Origin: an uncultured Bacilli bacterium
GTDB taxonomy: Bacteria > Bacillota_I > Bacilli_A > RF39 > UBA660
Length of the DNA: 25,779 nucleotides
NCBI GenBank assembly: GCA_910583945.1
Contig: CAJTYF010000021.1
Span: 1-25,779 of the forward strand
Direction: 5' to 3'
The notes beneath the pieces are model-generated. The model searched no databases. It was given only the letters and a program-made list of their open reading frames with translations, and had not been told where the DNA came from. Made by a program: the position numbers and the translations under genes. Positions 6,661 through 15,170 of the stretch are shown here, in pieces (positions within the stretch are counted from its first letter, which is position 1; every line of letters starts with the position of its first letter).

Positions 6661-8421
6661 ATGATAAAATTATTGAAAAATTTTACAAAAAAAGAATGGG
6701 TTTTGGTTCTGATTAGTTTTGTTTTAATTCTTGCCCAAGTTTGGTTGGAATTAAAAATGCCCGATTATATGTCTGAAATCACAAGACTCGTTCAAACAGA
6801 AGGAAGTGAGATGCTAGAGATTATCAAAAATGGTGGATTGATGCTTTTATGTGCTTTAGGAAGTTTAGCTTCAGCCATCATTGTAGGGTATTTTGTTTCC
6901 CACTTATCAAGTTCTTATTCGTTAAAATTGCGTAAAAGAATTTTTGAAAAAGTTGAAAGTTTATCGATTCATGAAATTAAACAATTTAAAACCGATAGTT
7001 TAATTACTAGAACGACAAATGATATTACTCAAATTGAAATGTTGATTAGTATGGGTCTCCAACTTTTAATTAAAGCTCCTGTGACCGCTATTTGGGCAAT
7101 TACGAAGATACTCAATAAAAGTTGGCAATGGAGTGTGGTGACAGCTGTAGCGGTGGTGATTCTTTTATCCGTTATTGGAACACTGATGATTCTTATTTTA
7201 CCGAAATTTAAAATTGTTCAAAAATTAATTGACCAAGTAAATGGAGTCATTCGTGAGCATTTAACTGGAATACGTGTGGTTCGAGCTTTTAATGCGGAAC
7301 GTTATCAGGAAGAAAAATTTGAATCGATTAATACAAAATTAACGAATCAACAATTGTATAATCAAAAAAAGTTTGCCTTTTTATCTCCAGTGATGTATTT
7401 GGTTATGAATTCTTTAACGCTTGTTATTTATTTTATTGGTGCGTATTTAATTCGTGATGCTTTGATGGTTAATAAGATTGGCTTATTTGGCGATATGGTG
7501 GTTTTTTCTTCCTATGCGATGCAAGTGATTATGTCTTTTTTGATGCTGGCGATGATTTTTATGATGTTACCAAGAGCTCAAGTGTCTGCTACGCGTATTA
7601 ATGAAGTATTAGATACAGAAATTAGTGTTAAAGAGGGGCATTTTGATGGAGAGACTCAAGAAAAAGGGACGATTGAGTTTAAGAATGTTTCTTTTAAATA
7701 TCCTGATGCGGAAGAATATTTGCTTAAAAATATTAGTTTTAAGGTCAATAAAGGTGAAACGATGGCTTTTATTGGTTCGACAGGAAGTGGAAAATCAACG
7801 CTTATTAATTTAGTACCTAGGTTTTATGATGTAACAGAAGGGGAAGTTTTAGTAGATGGTGTGAATGTTCGTGATTATAAGTTTGACCATTTATATAATA
7901 AGTTAGGCTATGTGTCTCAAAAAGCGGTTATTTTTAATGGAACGGTTTTAGAAAATGTGGGCTTTGGAGAAAGTGCTCATGAGAAAACTGAAGCCTCTAT
8001 TCAAGAAGCAATACGTGTTGCTCAAGGCGAAGATTTTGTTTTAAAAATGGATCAACAGTATGAAACGCATTTAGCCAGTGGAGGAACCAATGTTTCTGGT
8101 GGGCAAAAACAAAGATTAAGTATTGCAAGAGCTATTGCTAGGAATCCAGAGATTTATATTTTTGATGATTCTTTTTCCGCGTTAGATTATAAAACGGATT
8201 CGGTATTACGTAAGGCGTTAAAGGAACACACAAAAGAGGCGACAAGTTTGATTGTTGCGCAAAGAATTGGAACGATTATGAATGCCGATAAGATTATGGT
8301 TTTAGATAATGGAGAATGTGTTGGAATGGGAACACATAAAGAATTACTTAAGACTTGTGAGGTGTATAAGCAAATAGCTTTATCACAATTATCAAAGGAG
8401 GAGTTAGAAAGTGGCAAATAG
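6661..8421 (+). CDS. ABC exporter half-transporter, degenerate-site subunit, 586 aa
   Basis: This is a type IV (ABCB-like) exporter half: six membrane helices in residues ~1-320 and a nucleotide-binding domain in ~335-580. Walker A is GSTGSGKST at 372-380, the signature is VSGGQ at 478-482, and the Walker B region ends in FDD at 501-503. The usual catalytic Glu after Walker B is Asp503. In known heterodimeric exporters (BmrCD, LmrCD, TM287/288 types) this marks the subunit whose own ATP site is non-hydrolysing, while its intact signature completes the partner's active site. It overlaps the next gene by 11 bases, consistent with assembly of the two products as one heterodimer. The substrate cannot be read from the sequence; drugs, peptides or lipids are all possible. 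Confidence 0.93.
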   Translation: MIKLLKNFTKKEWVLVLISFVLILAQVWLELKMPDYMSEITRLVQTEGSEMLEIIKNGGLMLLCALGSLASAIIVGYFVSHLSSSYSLKLRKRIFEKVESLSIHEIKQFKTDSLITRTTNDITQIEMLISMGLQLLIKAPVTAIWAITKILNKSWQWSVVTAVAVVILLSVIGTLMILILPKFKIVQKLIDQVNGVIREHLTGIRVVRAFNAERYQEEKFESINTKLTNQQLYNQKKFAFLSPVMYLVMNSLTLVIYFIGAYLIRDALMVNKIGLFGDMVVFSSYAMQVIMSFLMLAMIFMMLPRAQVSATRINEVLDTEISVKEGHFDGETQEKGTIEFKNVSFKYPDAEEYLLKNISFKVNKGETMAFIGSTGSGKSTLINLVPRFYDVTEGEVLVDGVNVRDYKFDHLYNKLGYVSQKAVIFNGTVLENVGFGESAHEKTEASIQEAIRVAQGEDFVLKMDQQYETHLASGGTNVSGGQKQRLSIARAIARNPEIYIFDDSFSALDYKTDSVLRKALKEHTKEATSLIVAQRIGTIMNADKIMVLDNGECVGMGTHKELLKTCEVYKQIALSQLSKEELESGK

Positions 8422-10735
8422 AGGTCGTGGCGGTCATGGACCAGGAGGGGCACCCGCTGAAAAAGCCAAAGATTTTAAAGGAGCGATAAAACGATTACTT
8501 CATGAATTAAGAAGTTTTCGAGTTTTAATTAGTCTTGCTCTTGTTTTGGCGGCTTTAGGTTCTATCCTTACTATTTTTACGCCGAATATTTTATCAGATT
8601 TAACGGATAAGATTTCAGAGGGGTTAGTGGTTAATAAAGAGGCCCTTACCTCTTTAACAGAACAAATTACTTCTAAAGTTTCTGAAGAGGCCTTAGAAAA
8701 AAAACTTCCAACGCTTTTAGCAATGGATTTAAGTGAAAAAAGTGTACAATCTATTCTAGTCAGTGATACTTTTACTAAAGAAGAAAAGCAAGCGTTAAGA
8801 GAGTTTTCAAGGGAACTTTTAGAGAATCCACAAGAGATGATGTCTTTATTTATGATGTTACCTTTAAATATACAAAAAGCTTTGTTACCAGAAAGCACTT
8901 ATGAGTCTATTACTATTTCAACGGTTGAAAAAATTGATTTTTTAAAAGGATTGAATGAGCAAAAAATGGTCATTTCAAATTCGATTGCGGAAGTGTTGTT
9001 TGATGAATTTTCAATGGATCAAACGGTTATTTCTAAAATCGATCAAGCTCATTTTTTAGAGGTTATGAGTGATTTAGATGAAAATGCAACGGTCCAGGAT
9101 ATTTATCAAAGAATTGATGAAGCACCTGAAAGTATCCAAAAAATTGTGAAACCTTTTATGGATATTGAAAAAATTAAAAGTATTGCTCTAGTTGTTGCGA
9201 TAATCTTAATTTTAAGTGCGATTTTTACTTATGTAGAATCGATTTCAATGACGATTGTTTCCAACGGTTTTGCGAAAGGGCTTCGAAGTCGAATTTCTAA
9301 AAAAATTAATAAACTTCCACTTTCTTATTTTGATCGTAATCAAACGGGTGATATTTTATCGAGGGTTACTAATGATATTGATACAGTGGCTCAATCGATG
9401 AATCAATCTTTGTCGACACTAGTTAGTGCTCTTACTTTATTTCTTGGTACGATTTTAATGATGTTTATTACTAATTGGATTATGGCAATTACCGCTATTG
9501 TTTCTAGTTTAATTGGTTTTGTTTTTATGTTTTTAGTGTTATCTAAATCTCAAAAATATTTTACAGAGAAACAAGAAGAATTAGGGCTTTTAAATGGTCA
9601 TATTGAAGAGGTGTATTCAGGATTAAACGTTATTAAAGCTTATAATGGCAAAAAAATAGCCGATGAGAAATTTAATGCTTTAAATGAAAAAATGTATCAT
9701 GCCAATTGGAAAAGTCAATTTTTATCAGGATTGATGATGCCGATGATGAATTTTATTGGAAATTTTGGTTATGTTGCGGTTTGTATTGTTGGAGCGTTAT
9801 TAACGATGAAGGGTAAAATTAGTTTTGGCGTTATTATTGCTTTTATTTCCTACGTGCGTTTGTTTACCTCTCCTTTATCTCAAATGGCTCAAGCCATGAC
9901 TAGTTTACAATCTACAGCGGCTGCAAGTGAACGCGTATTTGAAATTTTAGATGAAAGAGAAATGCGCGAAGAAAAGTCAAATGTTTATTTGGAAAAAGAG
10001 AAGGTTAAAGGTAATATTGAATTTGATCATGTTGTTTTTAAATATGAAGGAAATGAAGAACCTACGATTCGTAATTTTAGTGCTAAAGCTTCATCAGGAC
10101 AAAAGATTGCAATTGTTGGACCTACTGGAGCAGGTAAGACCACTATGGTTAATTTATTAATGCGTTTTTATGATATTGATTCAGGAATCATTAAAATTGA
10201 TGGAGTGGATACGAATAGGCTTTCTAGAGAAAATATTCATAATCTTTTTACGATGGTTTTGCAGGATACGTGGCTTTTTAATGGAACGATTAAAGAAAAC
10301 ATTATTTATAACCGTGAAAATGTTAGTGATGAACGCATTAAAGAAGTTTGTAAAACCGTTGGTTTGGATCATTTTATTAAAACGTTACCAAAAGGGTATG
10401 ATTCTTTAATTGGTGATAATGATTCGGTTTCAGCGGGGCAAAGACAACTTTTAACCATTGCTCGAGGGATGATTGAAGATGCACCATTTTTAATATTAGA
10501 TGAAGCGACGAGTAATGTGGATACGAGAACAGAAGAATTGGTTCAAAAAGCCATGGATAAACTCATGAAAGGAAGAACTTCGTTTATTATTGCCCATCGC
10601 TTGTCTACTATAAAAAATGCGGATTTAATTCTTGTTATGAAAGACGGTAATATTATAGAAACGGGAAATCATGATGAATTAATTGATCAAAATGGTTTTT
10701 ATGCGGAACTTTATAATTCACAATTTGATTTATAA
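8411..10735 (+). CDS. ABC exporter half-transporter, catalytic subunit with large extracellular insertion, 774 aa
   Basis: The start is a GTG at 8411 with AAAGGAGGAG just upstream, giving MANRGRGGHGPGG. A Gly-rich basic N-tail precedes TM1 (~37-57). A ~195-residue soluble, mostly helical segment follows before TM2 (~255-277), so it would lie outside the cell. The remaining membrane helices run to ~490. The nucleotide-binding domain has Walker A GPTGAGKTT at 570-578 and Walker B LILDEATSNVD with the catalytic Glu698. Its signature is VSAGQ at 673-677 instead of SGGQ. The intact Walker B with a changed signature is the exact complement of the upstream subunit, so only one of the two composite ATP sites should hydrolyse efficiently. 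At 774 residues it is ~190 longer than usual because of the insertion. A strong terminator follows. Confidence 0.93.
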   Translation: MANRGRGGHGPGGAPAEKAKDFKGAIKRLLHELRSFRVLISLALVLAALGSILTIFTPNILSDLTDKISEGLVVNKEALTSLTEQITSKVSEEALEKKLPTLLAMDLSEKSVQSILVSDTFTKEEKQALREFSRELLENPQEMMSLFMMLPLNIQKALLPESTYESITISTVEKIDFLKGLNEQKMVISNSIAEVLFDEFSMDQTVISKIDQAHFLEVMSDLDENATVQDIYQRIDEAPESIQKIVKPFMDIEKIKSIALVVAIILILSAIFTYVESISMTIVSNGFAKGLRSRISKKINKLPLSYFDRNQTGDILSRVTNDIDTVAQSMNQSLSTLVSALTLFLGTILMMFITNWIMAITAIVSSLIGFVFMFLVLSKSQKYFTEKQEELGLLNGHIEEVYSGLNVIKAYNGKKIADEKFNALNEKMYHANWKSQFLSGLMMPMMNFIGNFGYVAVCIVGALLTMKGKISFGVIIAFISYVRLFTSPLSQMAQAMTSLQSTAAASERVFEILDEREMREEKSNVYLEKEKVKGNIEFDHVVFKYEGNEEPTIRNFSAKASSGQKIAIVGPTGAGKTTMVNLLMRFYDIDSGIIKIDGVDTNRLSRENIHNLFTMVLQDTWLFNGTIKENIIYNRENVSDERIKEVCKTVGLDHFIKTLPKGYDSLIGDNDSVSAGQRQLLTIARGMIEDAPFLILDEATSNVDTRTEELVQKAMDKLMKGRTSFIIAHRLSTIKNADLILVMKDGNIIETGNHDELIDQNGFYAELYNSQFDL

Positions 10736-10736
10736 T

Positions 10737-10782
10737 AAAAAAAGGAACGATTGATTTAGAATATAGGTTCCTTTTTTTCTTT
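10737..10782 (+). terminator. Strong rho-independent terminator of the marR-ABC operon
   Basis: A perfect 12-bp stem pairs AAAAAAAGGAAC (10737-10748) with GTTCCTTTTTTT (10767-10778) around an 18-base loop, with a T-rich tail. It starts one base after the stop codon. Confidence 0.92.
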
Positions 10783-10835
10783 TGGTCGTATTTGTTTTCC
10801 TTAGGTTTCACCTAGATTTTCCGTGATTTTTATAC

Positions 10836-10864
10836 TTGTATTTCATTATCTCCTATGTTATAAT
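10836..10864 (+). promoter_or_regulatory. Promoter of the Tad-like surface operon
   Basis: TTGTAT at 10836-10841 is followed after 17 bases by a perfect TATAAT at 10859-10864 with an upstream TGT (extended -10). The predicted start near 10871 is 25 bases before the first ATG. A short dyad, TAGGT-TTC-ACCTA (10802-10814), lies upstream and might be a regulator site. Confidence 0.75.
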
Positions 10865-10895
10865 CTACTCAGATTTATTTAGGTTGGTGGATTAG

Positions 10896-11645
10896 ATGAA
10901 AAAGAGTTTATTAGGTGCTATCCTCGTCTTTGCGCTTATAATTACTCCTATTGATACGAGAGCTGCTAGTACATGTAGTTATAAAGAACAGGCGGAATTA
11001 AATGAGATTGCTAATAATGTGAAAGCAAATTATGAGATTGTTGATATTTATGATGGCATGACTTTGAACTTCGAGAATGGTACTGGAATAGCCGAAGAAA
11101 TTGAGAGCTATATTAAAGGTTTTAAAATAAGTATATTAAACATTACAGATGATATTTACGTAACTGTTAAAAATGATTATAATAGCGAAGTGCAAACTTT
11201 TTATAAGAAAGATACAAGAGATGGTATAGCGAGTTTTGAATCTAAAATTACAGATGTTTTAGTTAATTATCAGATAGAAGTTCATTCTAATAAATATACT
11301 TGTATTGGTGAAGTTTATAGTAAAACCCAATTAAAAACACCAATATTTAATCCTTATTCTGACTTAGAAATTTGTAAAAATAATTCATCATTTTATTATT
11401 GCCAACAATTTATTCCTAGCGAGAATATTTCATCAAATGAATTTTATGAAAGAATAGATAAACTTAATTCTGAATCTGGAAAAAAAGAAAGGGAAGAAGA
11501 AGAAAAACAAAGTCTCATTGATAAAATAAAAGAATTTTATAAAAAGAATAAAATAATGATTCATACAGTTATAATTGTAGTTATCATTTCAGGGGTTGCT
11601 ACTACTGTGATTCTTATTAAAAAGAGAAGGAGTAGAGTATTATGA
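10896..11645 (+). CDS. Exported, C-terminally membrane-anchored protein, 249 aa
   Basis: The N-terminus is a clear signal peptide (MKKSLLGAILVFALIITP, with probable cleavage after the Ala-Ala near residue 24). The mature part is ~190 residues of soluble sequence with four cysteines, suggesting two disulfides outside the cell. It ends in a charged helical stalk (KKEREEEEKQ), one membrane helix at ~219-241 and a basic cytoplasmic tail (KKRRSRVL). The protein is thus type I, facing outward. I do not recognise the ectodomain. GGTGG precedes the ATG. It is the first gene of the Tad-like operon and overlaps the next gene by ATGA, so it is probably made together with the giant cysteine-rich protein and could serve as its membrane anchor or assembly partner (inference). 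Confidence 0.85.
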   Translation: MKKSLLGAILVFALIITPIDTRAASTCSYKEQAELNEIANNVKANYEIVDIYDGMTLNFENGTGIAEEIESYIKGFKISILNITDDIYVTVKNDYNSEVQTFYKKDTRDGIASFESKITDVLVNYQIEVHSNKYTCIGEVYSKTQLKTPIFNPYSDLEICKNNSSFYYCQQFIPSENISSNEFYERIDKLNSESGKKEREEEEKQSLIDKIKEFYKKNKIMIHTVIIVVIISGVATTVILIKKRRSRVL

Positions 11646-14455
11646 TAAAAAATAAAAATAAATTAATTTTAACGATATGTATTTTATGTTGTACATTTTT
11701 AAACGTTCGTTTTGTAGAAGCTGGTAATGCGACAGGTTATGTTGTGGGTTGTTCAGCAGGTCAATCATGTGGAACCAAAATAGATGGTGTTTCTTATAGT
11801 CAAGGAGACTATTATGATAATGATTTTATTTTACATTATAATGGATATGATTATAGGGCTTATTGTCCTGATTTTGGAAAAAATTTACATGCCAGTTGGT
11901 CTCAAACTTCTTTTGATTGTCAAGAAACACATTTGAACGATAACCAGAAAGCGGCTTTATCATGGATATTTAGTCAAGAAGGAAATTATGACCATTGGGT
12001 ATTTCAGATTGCTATAAGAATGCTTGCCAAAGATATGGGATTTATGAAATCAGGTGCTATAGATCCCTATACTATTAAAGGAATTGGATCAAAAGCAGCA
12101 GACATAGATAAAGCTAAAAGTCTAGCTAATGAAGCTAAAAATCATACAAGTGATTCAAATATTGGAACTGTTACTTTAAATATGATTAAACATTCAGAAA
12201 ATGGACGAGATTTTATTATAAAGGTAACGTCTAATAAAAATATTGATAATATTAAGTTTACTTGTGATCGTTGTACTGTTACGAATACATCATGGAATGG
12301 TATAGATGGTTTTGTTCAAGTTCAGATTGATGAAAATGCTTGTGATTTTACATTGAAGGCTTATTACAATGATGAATCTGGTCCAATGTGGTGTAAATCA
12401 AATTCTAGTGGTAATCAAAATTTGATATTTAAACTTGAAAGTCAAAATCAACAAGCTCCTTCTGAAATTAAAGTTGATGGGAATCCTAAATTTAAACAAA
12501 CTTTTAAAATGGCTGAAAATAATAGTTTATATAAAGCATATTGTGATGATGAGAATCAATGTTTAGAAAAAACGACTATTAATATTCCATCTTATTGTGA
12601 TGATGCTTCTGGCAAACAAATTACGATTACTTCTCCTAAGAATGTTGTTCAATGTATTTTAAATAGTAAAGATGATGCAGGAAATACTTATAAAATGGAT
12701 GATACTCAAATAAAAAATGATAATCCTTATTGTTCTGTTTGGTGTAAAGAGGATTATAATATGGAACTTCCTGGTGCTAAATATAGTGATAGTGGACGTT
12801 ATTTTGCTTTAGAAGATACGAAGGTACATGCAAGTCGATCTTGTTATGCTACTGGTCCAGATAAGAATACTCTTAACATAGATATTGATAAATTTATTGC
12901 AGATGTTAGGGCTTATCAAGAATCGATTGTGGATTTATTTAATCAATATCAGTATGAAAAGGCTTATATGGAATCACAATCTACTGCACAAGCTGAAGAT
13001 GGCGGAAATTGCAATCATGATAAAACTTGGTATGTACCACAAGAAGATAAAAAATATATTACTTATGGTTTGCAACTTGAGGATGCTGAAACTGGAGTAT
13101 ATGTTTTAACAGGTCCAGTTGAACAAACTACATTGGCGGATGCCTATGGAACAAAATATAGAACTGGTACTAATGTAAACGGACAATGTACTCAGTCAGT
13201 TACTGAAGCAAAAGATGCAAAGGATTATGATTATAATTCGAAATTAGCAGACATGAATGAGAAAGTTCAAAGATTAAATGAGTTGATTGAACATTTTGAA
13301 GATTGTTATAATTGGAAGAATATTTTATGTTTTGATCCAGATGTTTTATTTAGGTATGAAGAGTTATATGGTGTTGATTTTGGAGAAAAGGATTTAAGTA
13401 CTTCAATCGACGCTAATGTAAGCTTTAAAAATACTAAAGTTATTGACAATGATTATTCTACCATTCCAGGAGTGCCAAGTTTAGAGACTCGTGATTATGT
13501 ACAGTGTACAGCGACCGGTTGTAGTAAAAGTGCAACAGCAAATGATATTTCTACTTTAAAGAATAAGATTTATTATTTAAAGAAAGAATCTACTGGAGAT
13601 GCAACTTATAATAATCGAAAAGAATTTGCTACAAATTATCCTTATGGAACGATTGAAGATGTTCCGACTGGCTCATCTGGACCTTATTATGACTATTATT
13701 ATTTAGGGGCTGTTTTCCCAGTGATGTTTAAAACTCCAACAGGTGTTTATAATTGGTCAATTAAATTCCAAGGTATTGGGCAATATAATAATCGAACAAC
13801 TAATGGTGCACCTCGTTGTAGTACGAGTGCTTTAGGAAGGTTAAATCAAGTGGCTCAAGCGATTGGGAAAGCAAGTATTGGTACTGACTTAGAATATGTT
13901 TGTGTTTATGTGGTTGATTGTCCTGAATGTGTGTATGAATGCAGTTGTGGAAATAATCCAGATTGTGTTGAAAAATATGAAAATGGTGAAAAATTTTGTG
14001 TGATTAATGGACCTGAGCCAGAATGTCCTGAATGTGAAATCTATTGTAAGAATTGTATTTTTGATGGGGATGGAGCTACCTATGATTGGCGTCAAATTGC
14101 TTTAGATGATCTTAATCCAAATGATCGAAAGATGGGAAGTAATTGGAATAATGAAAAAGGTCAAGCCACTATAGAAGCCATTGAAAATGCTAGTGAAAGT
14201 ATTTATGAAGATTCTGAATATTCTTATGTTATTACACCTACACAAATGAAAAATATAAGAGACTATAATAAAACAATAGGAACGTATATTAATGAAGATT
14301 TAAGTTTTCATTCTCAAGGCAATAATGTATACGGAATTAGTGAGTTTTTAGATAAAGGACAATCGTTAGGTTATTTTAATGAACTTAAAAGAAATAATGA
14401 CTGGTCTCATGCTTGGTCTAATGTGAGTGAATATCAAGGTCCGTCTTGGAAGTAG
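11642..14455 (+). CDS. Large cysteine-rich secreted protein with candidate thioester domain, 937 aa
   Basis: A signal peptide (residues ~1-27, ending VEAG) is followed by ~910 extracellular residues with more than 30 cysteines, rare for a low-GC Gram-positive and implying many disulfides. Residues ~65-130 resemble Cys-Gln thioester domains of Gram-positive adhesins: YRAYCPDFGKNLH with Cys75, a QKAALSWIFSQ helix, then HWVFQIAIRML with Gln122 in the position of the family's Q-x-A-I-W motif. In that family the Cys and Gln side chains join to form a reactive bond for covalent host attachment. The C-terminal third has a dense Cys cluster (CPECVYECSCGNNPDC, CPECEIYCKNC), then a helical tail. There is no sortase motif and no C-terminal membrane helix, so anchoring must come from partners, probably the neighbouring operon products. 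The domain call is by eye; the shorter Cys-Gln spacing (47) leaves doubt. Confidence 0.8.
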   Translation: MIKNKNKLILTICILCCTFLNVRFVEAGNATGYVVGCSAGQSCGTKIDGVSYSQGDYYDNDFILHYNGYDYRAYCPDFGKNLHASWSQTSFDCQETHLNDNQKAALSWIFSQEGNYDHWVFQIAIRMLAKDMGFMKSGAIDPYTIKGIGSKAADIDKAKSLANEAKNHTSDSNIGTVTLNMIKHSENGRDFIIKVTSNKNIDNIKFTCDRCTVTNTSWNGIDGFVQVQIDENACDFTLKAYYNDESGPMWCKSNSSGNQNLIFKLESQNQQAPSEIKVDGNPKFKQTFKMAENNSLYKAYCDDENQCLEKTTINIPSYCDDASGKQITITSPKNVVQCILNSKDDAGNTYKMDDTQIKNDNPYCSVWCKEDYNMELPGAKYSDSGRYFALEDTKVHASRSCYATGPDKNTLNIDIDKFIADVRAYQESIVDLFNQYQYEKAYMESQSTAQAEDGGNCNHDKTWYVPQEDKKYITYGLQLEDAETGVYVLTGPVEQTTLADAYGTKYRTGTNVNGQCTQSVTEAKDAKDYDYNSKLADMNEKVQRLNELIEHFEDCYNWKNILCFDPDVLFRYEELYGVDFGEKDLSTSIDANVSFKNTKVIDNDYSTIPGVPSLETRDYVQCTATGCSKSATANDISTLKNKIYYLKKESTGDATYNNRKEFATNYPYGTIEDVPTGSSGPYYDYYYLGAVFPVMFKTPTGVYNWSIKFQGIGQYNNRTTNGAPRCSTSALGRLNQVAQAIGKASIGTDLEYVCVYVVDCPECVYECSCGNNPDCVEKYENGEKFCVINGPEPECPECEIYCKNCIFDGDGATYDWRQIALDDLNPNDRKMGSNWNNEKGQATIEAIENASESIYEDSEYSYVITPTQMKNIRDYNKTIGTYINEDLSFHSQGNNVYGISEFLDKGQSLGYFNELKRNNDWSHAWSNVSEYQGPSWK

Positions 14456-14468
14456 AAAGGGGTAGTAT

Positions 14469-15122
14469 ATGAAAGAAACCATTTGGGGGTATTGGATTAT
14501 TCTGTTAGGTGTATTTGTGACTGTAATTATGATGCTGATTTCTAATGTCACTACTCAAAATACCCAAGAGTATTACTTGATAAAAGAGGTTACAGAAGCG
14601 GCGATGATTGATTCTATTAATTTAGGCTATTATCGTAAATATGGTGAATTGAAAATTGATCGTGAAAAATTTATAGAATCTTTTTTAAGAAGATTTGCTG
14701 AGAATGTTAGCTTTGATACTTATCAAATTGATTTCTACGATATCTATGAAGCACCACCTAAAGTGAGTGTGAAGGTGACTTCAAAAAGCCGTACTTTTAG
14801 AGTTGCGGGGGATTCAACAAATTTTGACATTGTTAATAAAATTGATGCTATATTAGAAATTTCGGGTGAAAGTGGTGTGCCTGGTTCTGATGGAGGGAAT
14901 AGTTCAAATCGAGTTTATACTGTTCATTTTTCATTACCTAATGGCGTGACAGCGATTAATGATCAAAGAATAAATGAAGGAAATAAAGTTACTCAACCTT
15001 CAAATCCCGTAAGAGTAGGCTATGATTTTGTTTGTTGGCAACTTAATGGAACGTGTTATGATTTTAGTAAGCCTGTTAAACAAGATTTGAATTTAAGTGC
15101 ATACTTTAGACAGAGTTCATAG
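14469..15122 (+). CDS. TadE-like membrane protein with C-terminal Flg_new/InlB-like repeat, 217 aa
   Basis: A very short basic N-terminus leads into one membrane helix (WGYWIILLGVFVTVIMMLIS), then NTQEYYLIKEVTEAAMIDS. That is the usual plan of TadE-type minor pseudopilins, whose helix is followed by a charged alpha segment. Residues ~50-135 form an alpha/beta domain. A GSDGGNSS linker leads to ~149-213, where VYTVHFSLPNGV, GNKVTQPSNPVRVGYDFVCW and NLSAYF match the Listeria/Bacteroidetes InlB-type (Flg_new) beta repeat. Two cysteines in the repeat could form a disulfide. No classical prepilin peptidase site is evident. AAAGGGG precedes the ATG. TadE-like proteins initiate or cap Tad pili; the added repeat suggests surface display or binding to the adhesin encoded just upstream. 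Confidence 0.75.
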   Translation: MKETIWGYWIILLGVFVTVIMMLISNVTTQNTQEYYLIKEVTEAAMIDSINLGYYRKYGELKIDREKFIESFLRRFAENVSFDTYQIDFYDIYEAPPKVSVKVTSKSRTFRVAGDSTNFDIVNKIDAILEISGESGVPGSDGGNSSNRVYTVHFSLPNGVTAINDQRINEGNKVTQPSNPVRVGYDFVCWQLNGTCYDFSKPVKQDLNLSAYFRQSS

Positions 15123-15125
15123 AAA

Positions 15126-15144
15126 TAACTTATTAAATAAGTTA
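15126..15144 (+). other. Small intra-operon hairpin
   Basis: TAACTTAT and ATAAGTTA form an 8-bp stem with a 3-base loop just after the TadE-like stop. It lacks a T run, so it is more likely an mRNA stability or processing element than a terminator. Confidence 0.4.
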
Positions 15145-15170
15145 AAATATAGATTTTAGGAGGAAATAAA

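Noticed and set aside
8500..8898. 132-codon minus-strand frame
   Set aside because: It is antisense to the ABC subunit's extracellular insertion, has no ribosome binding site and has no neighbours on that strand.
12885..13109. 74-codon plus-strand frame inside the 937-residue gene
   Set aside because: It is an alternative frame of a clearly coding region with an AT-rich, Ile/Met/Leu-heavy shadow composition.
11642..14455. Sortase-anchored surface protein
   Set aside because: The C-terminus has no LPXTG-type motif and no hydrophobic segment with a basic tail.
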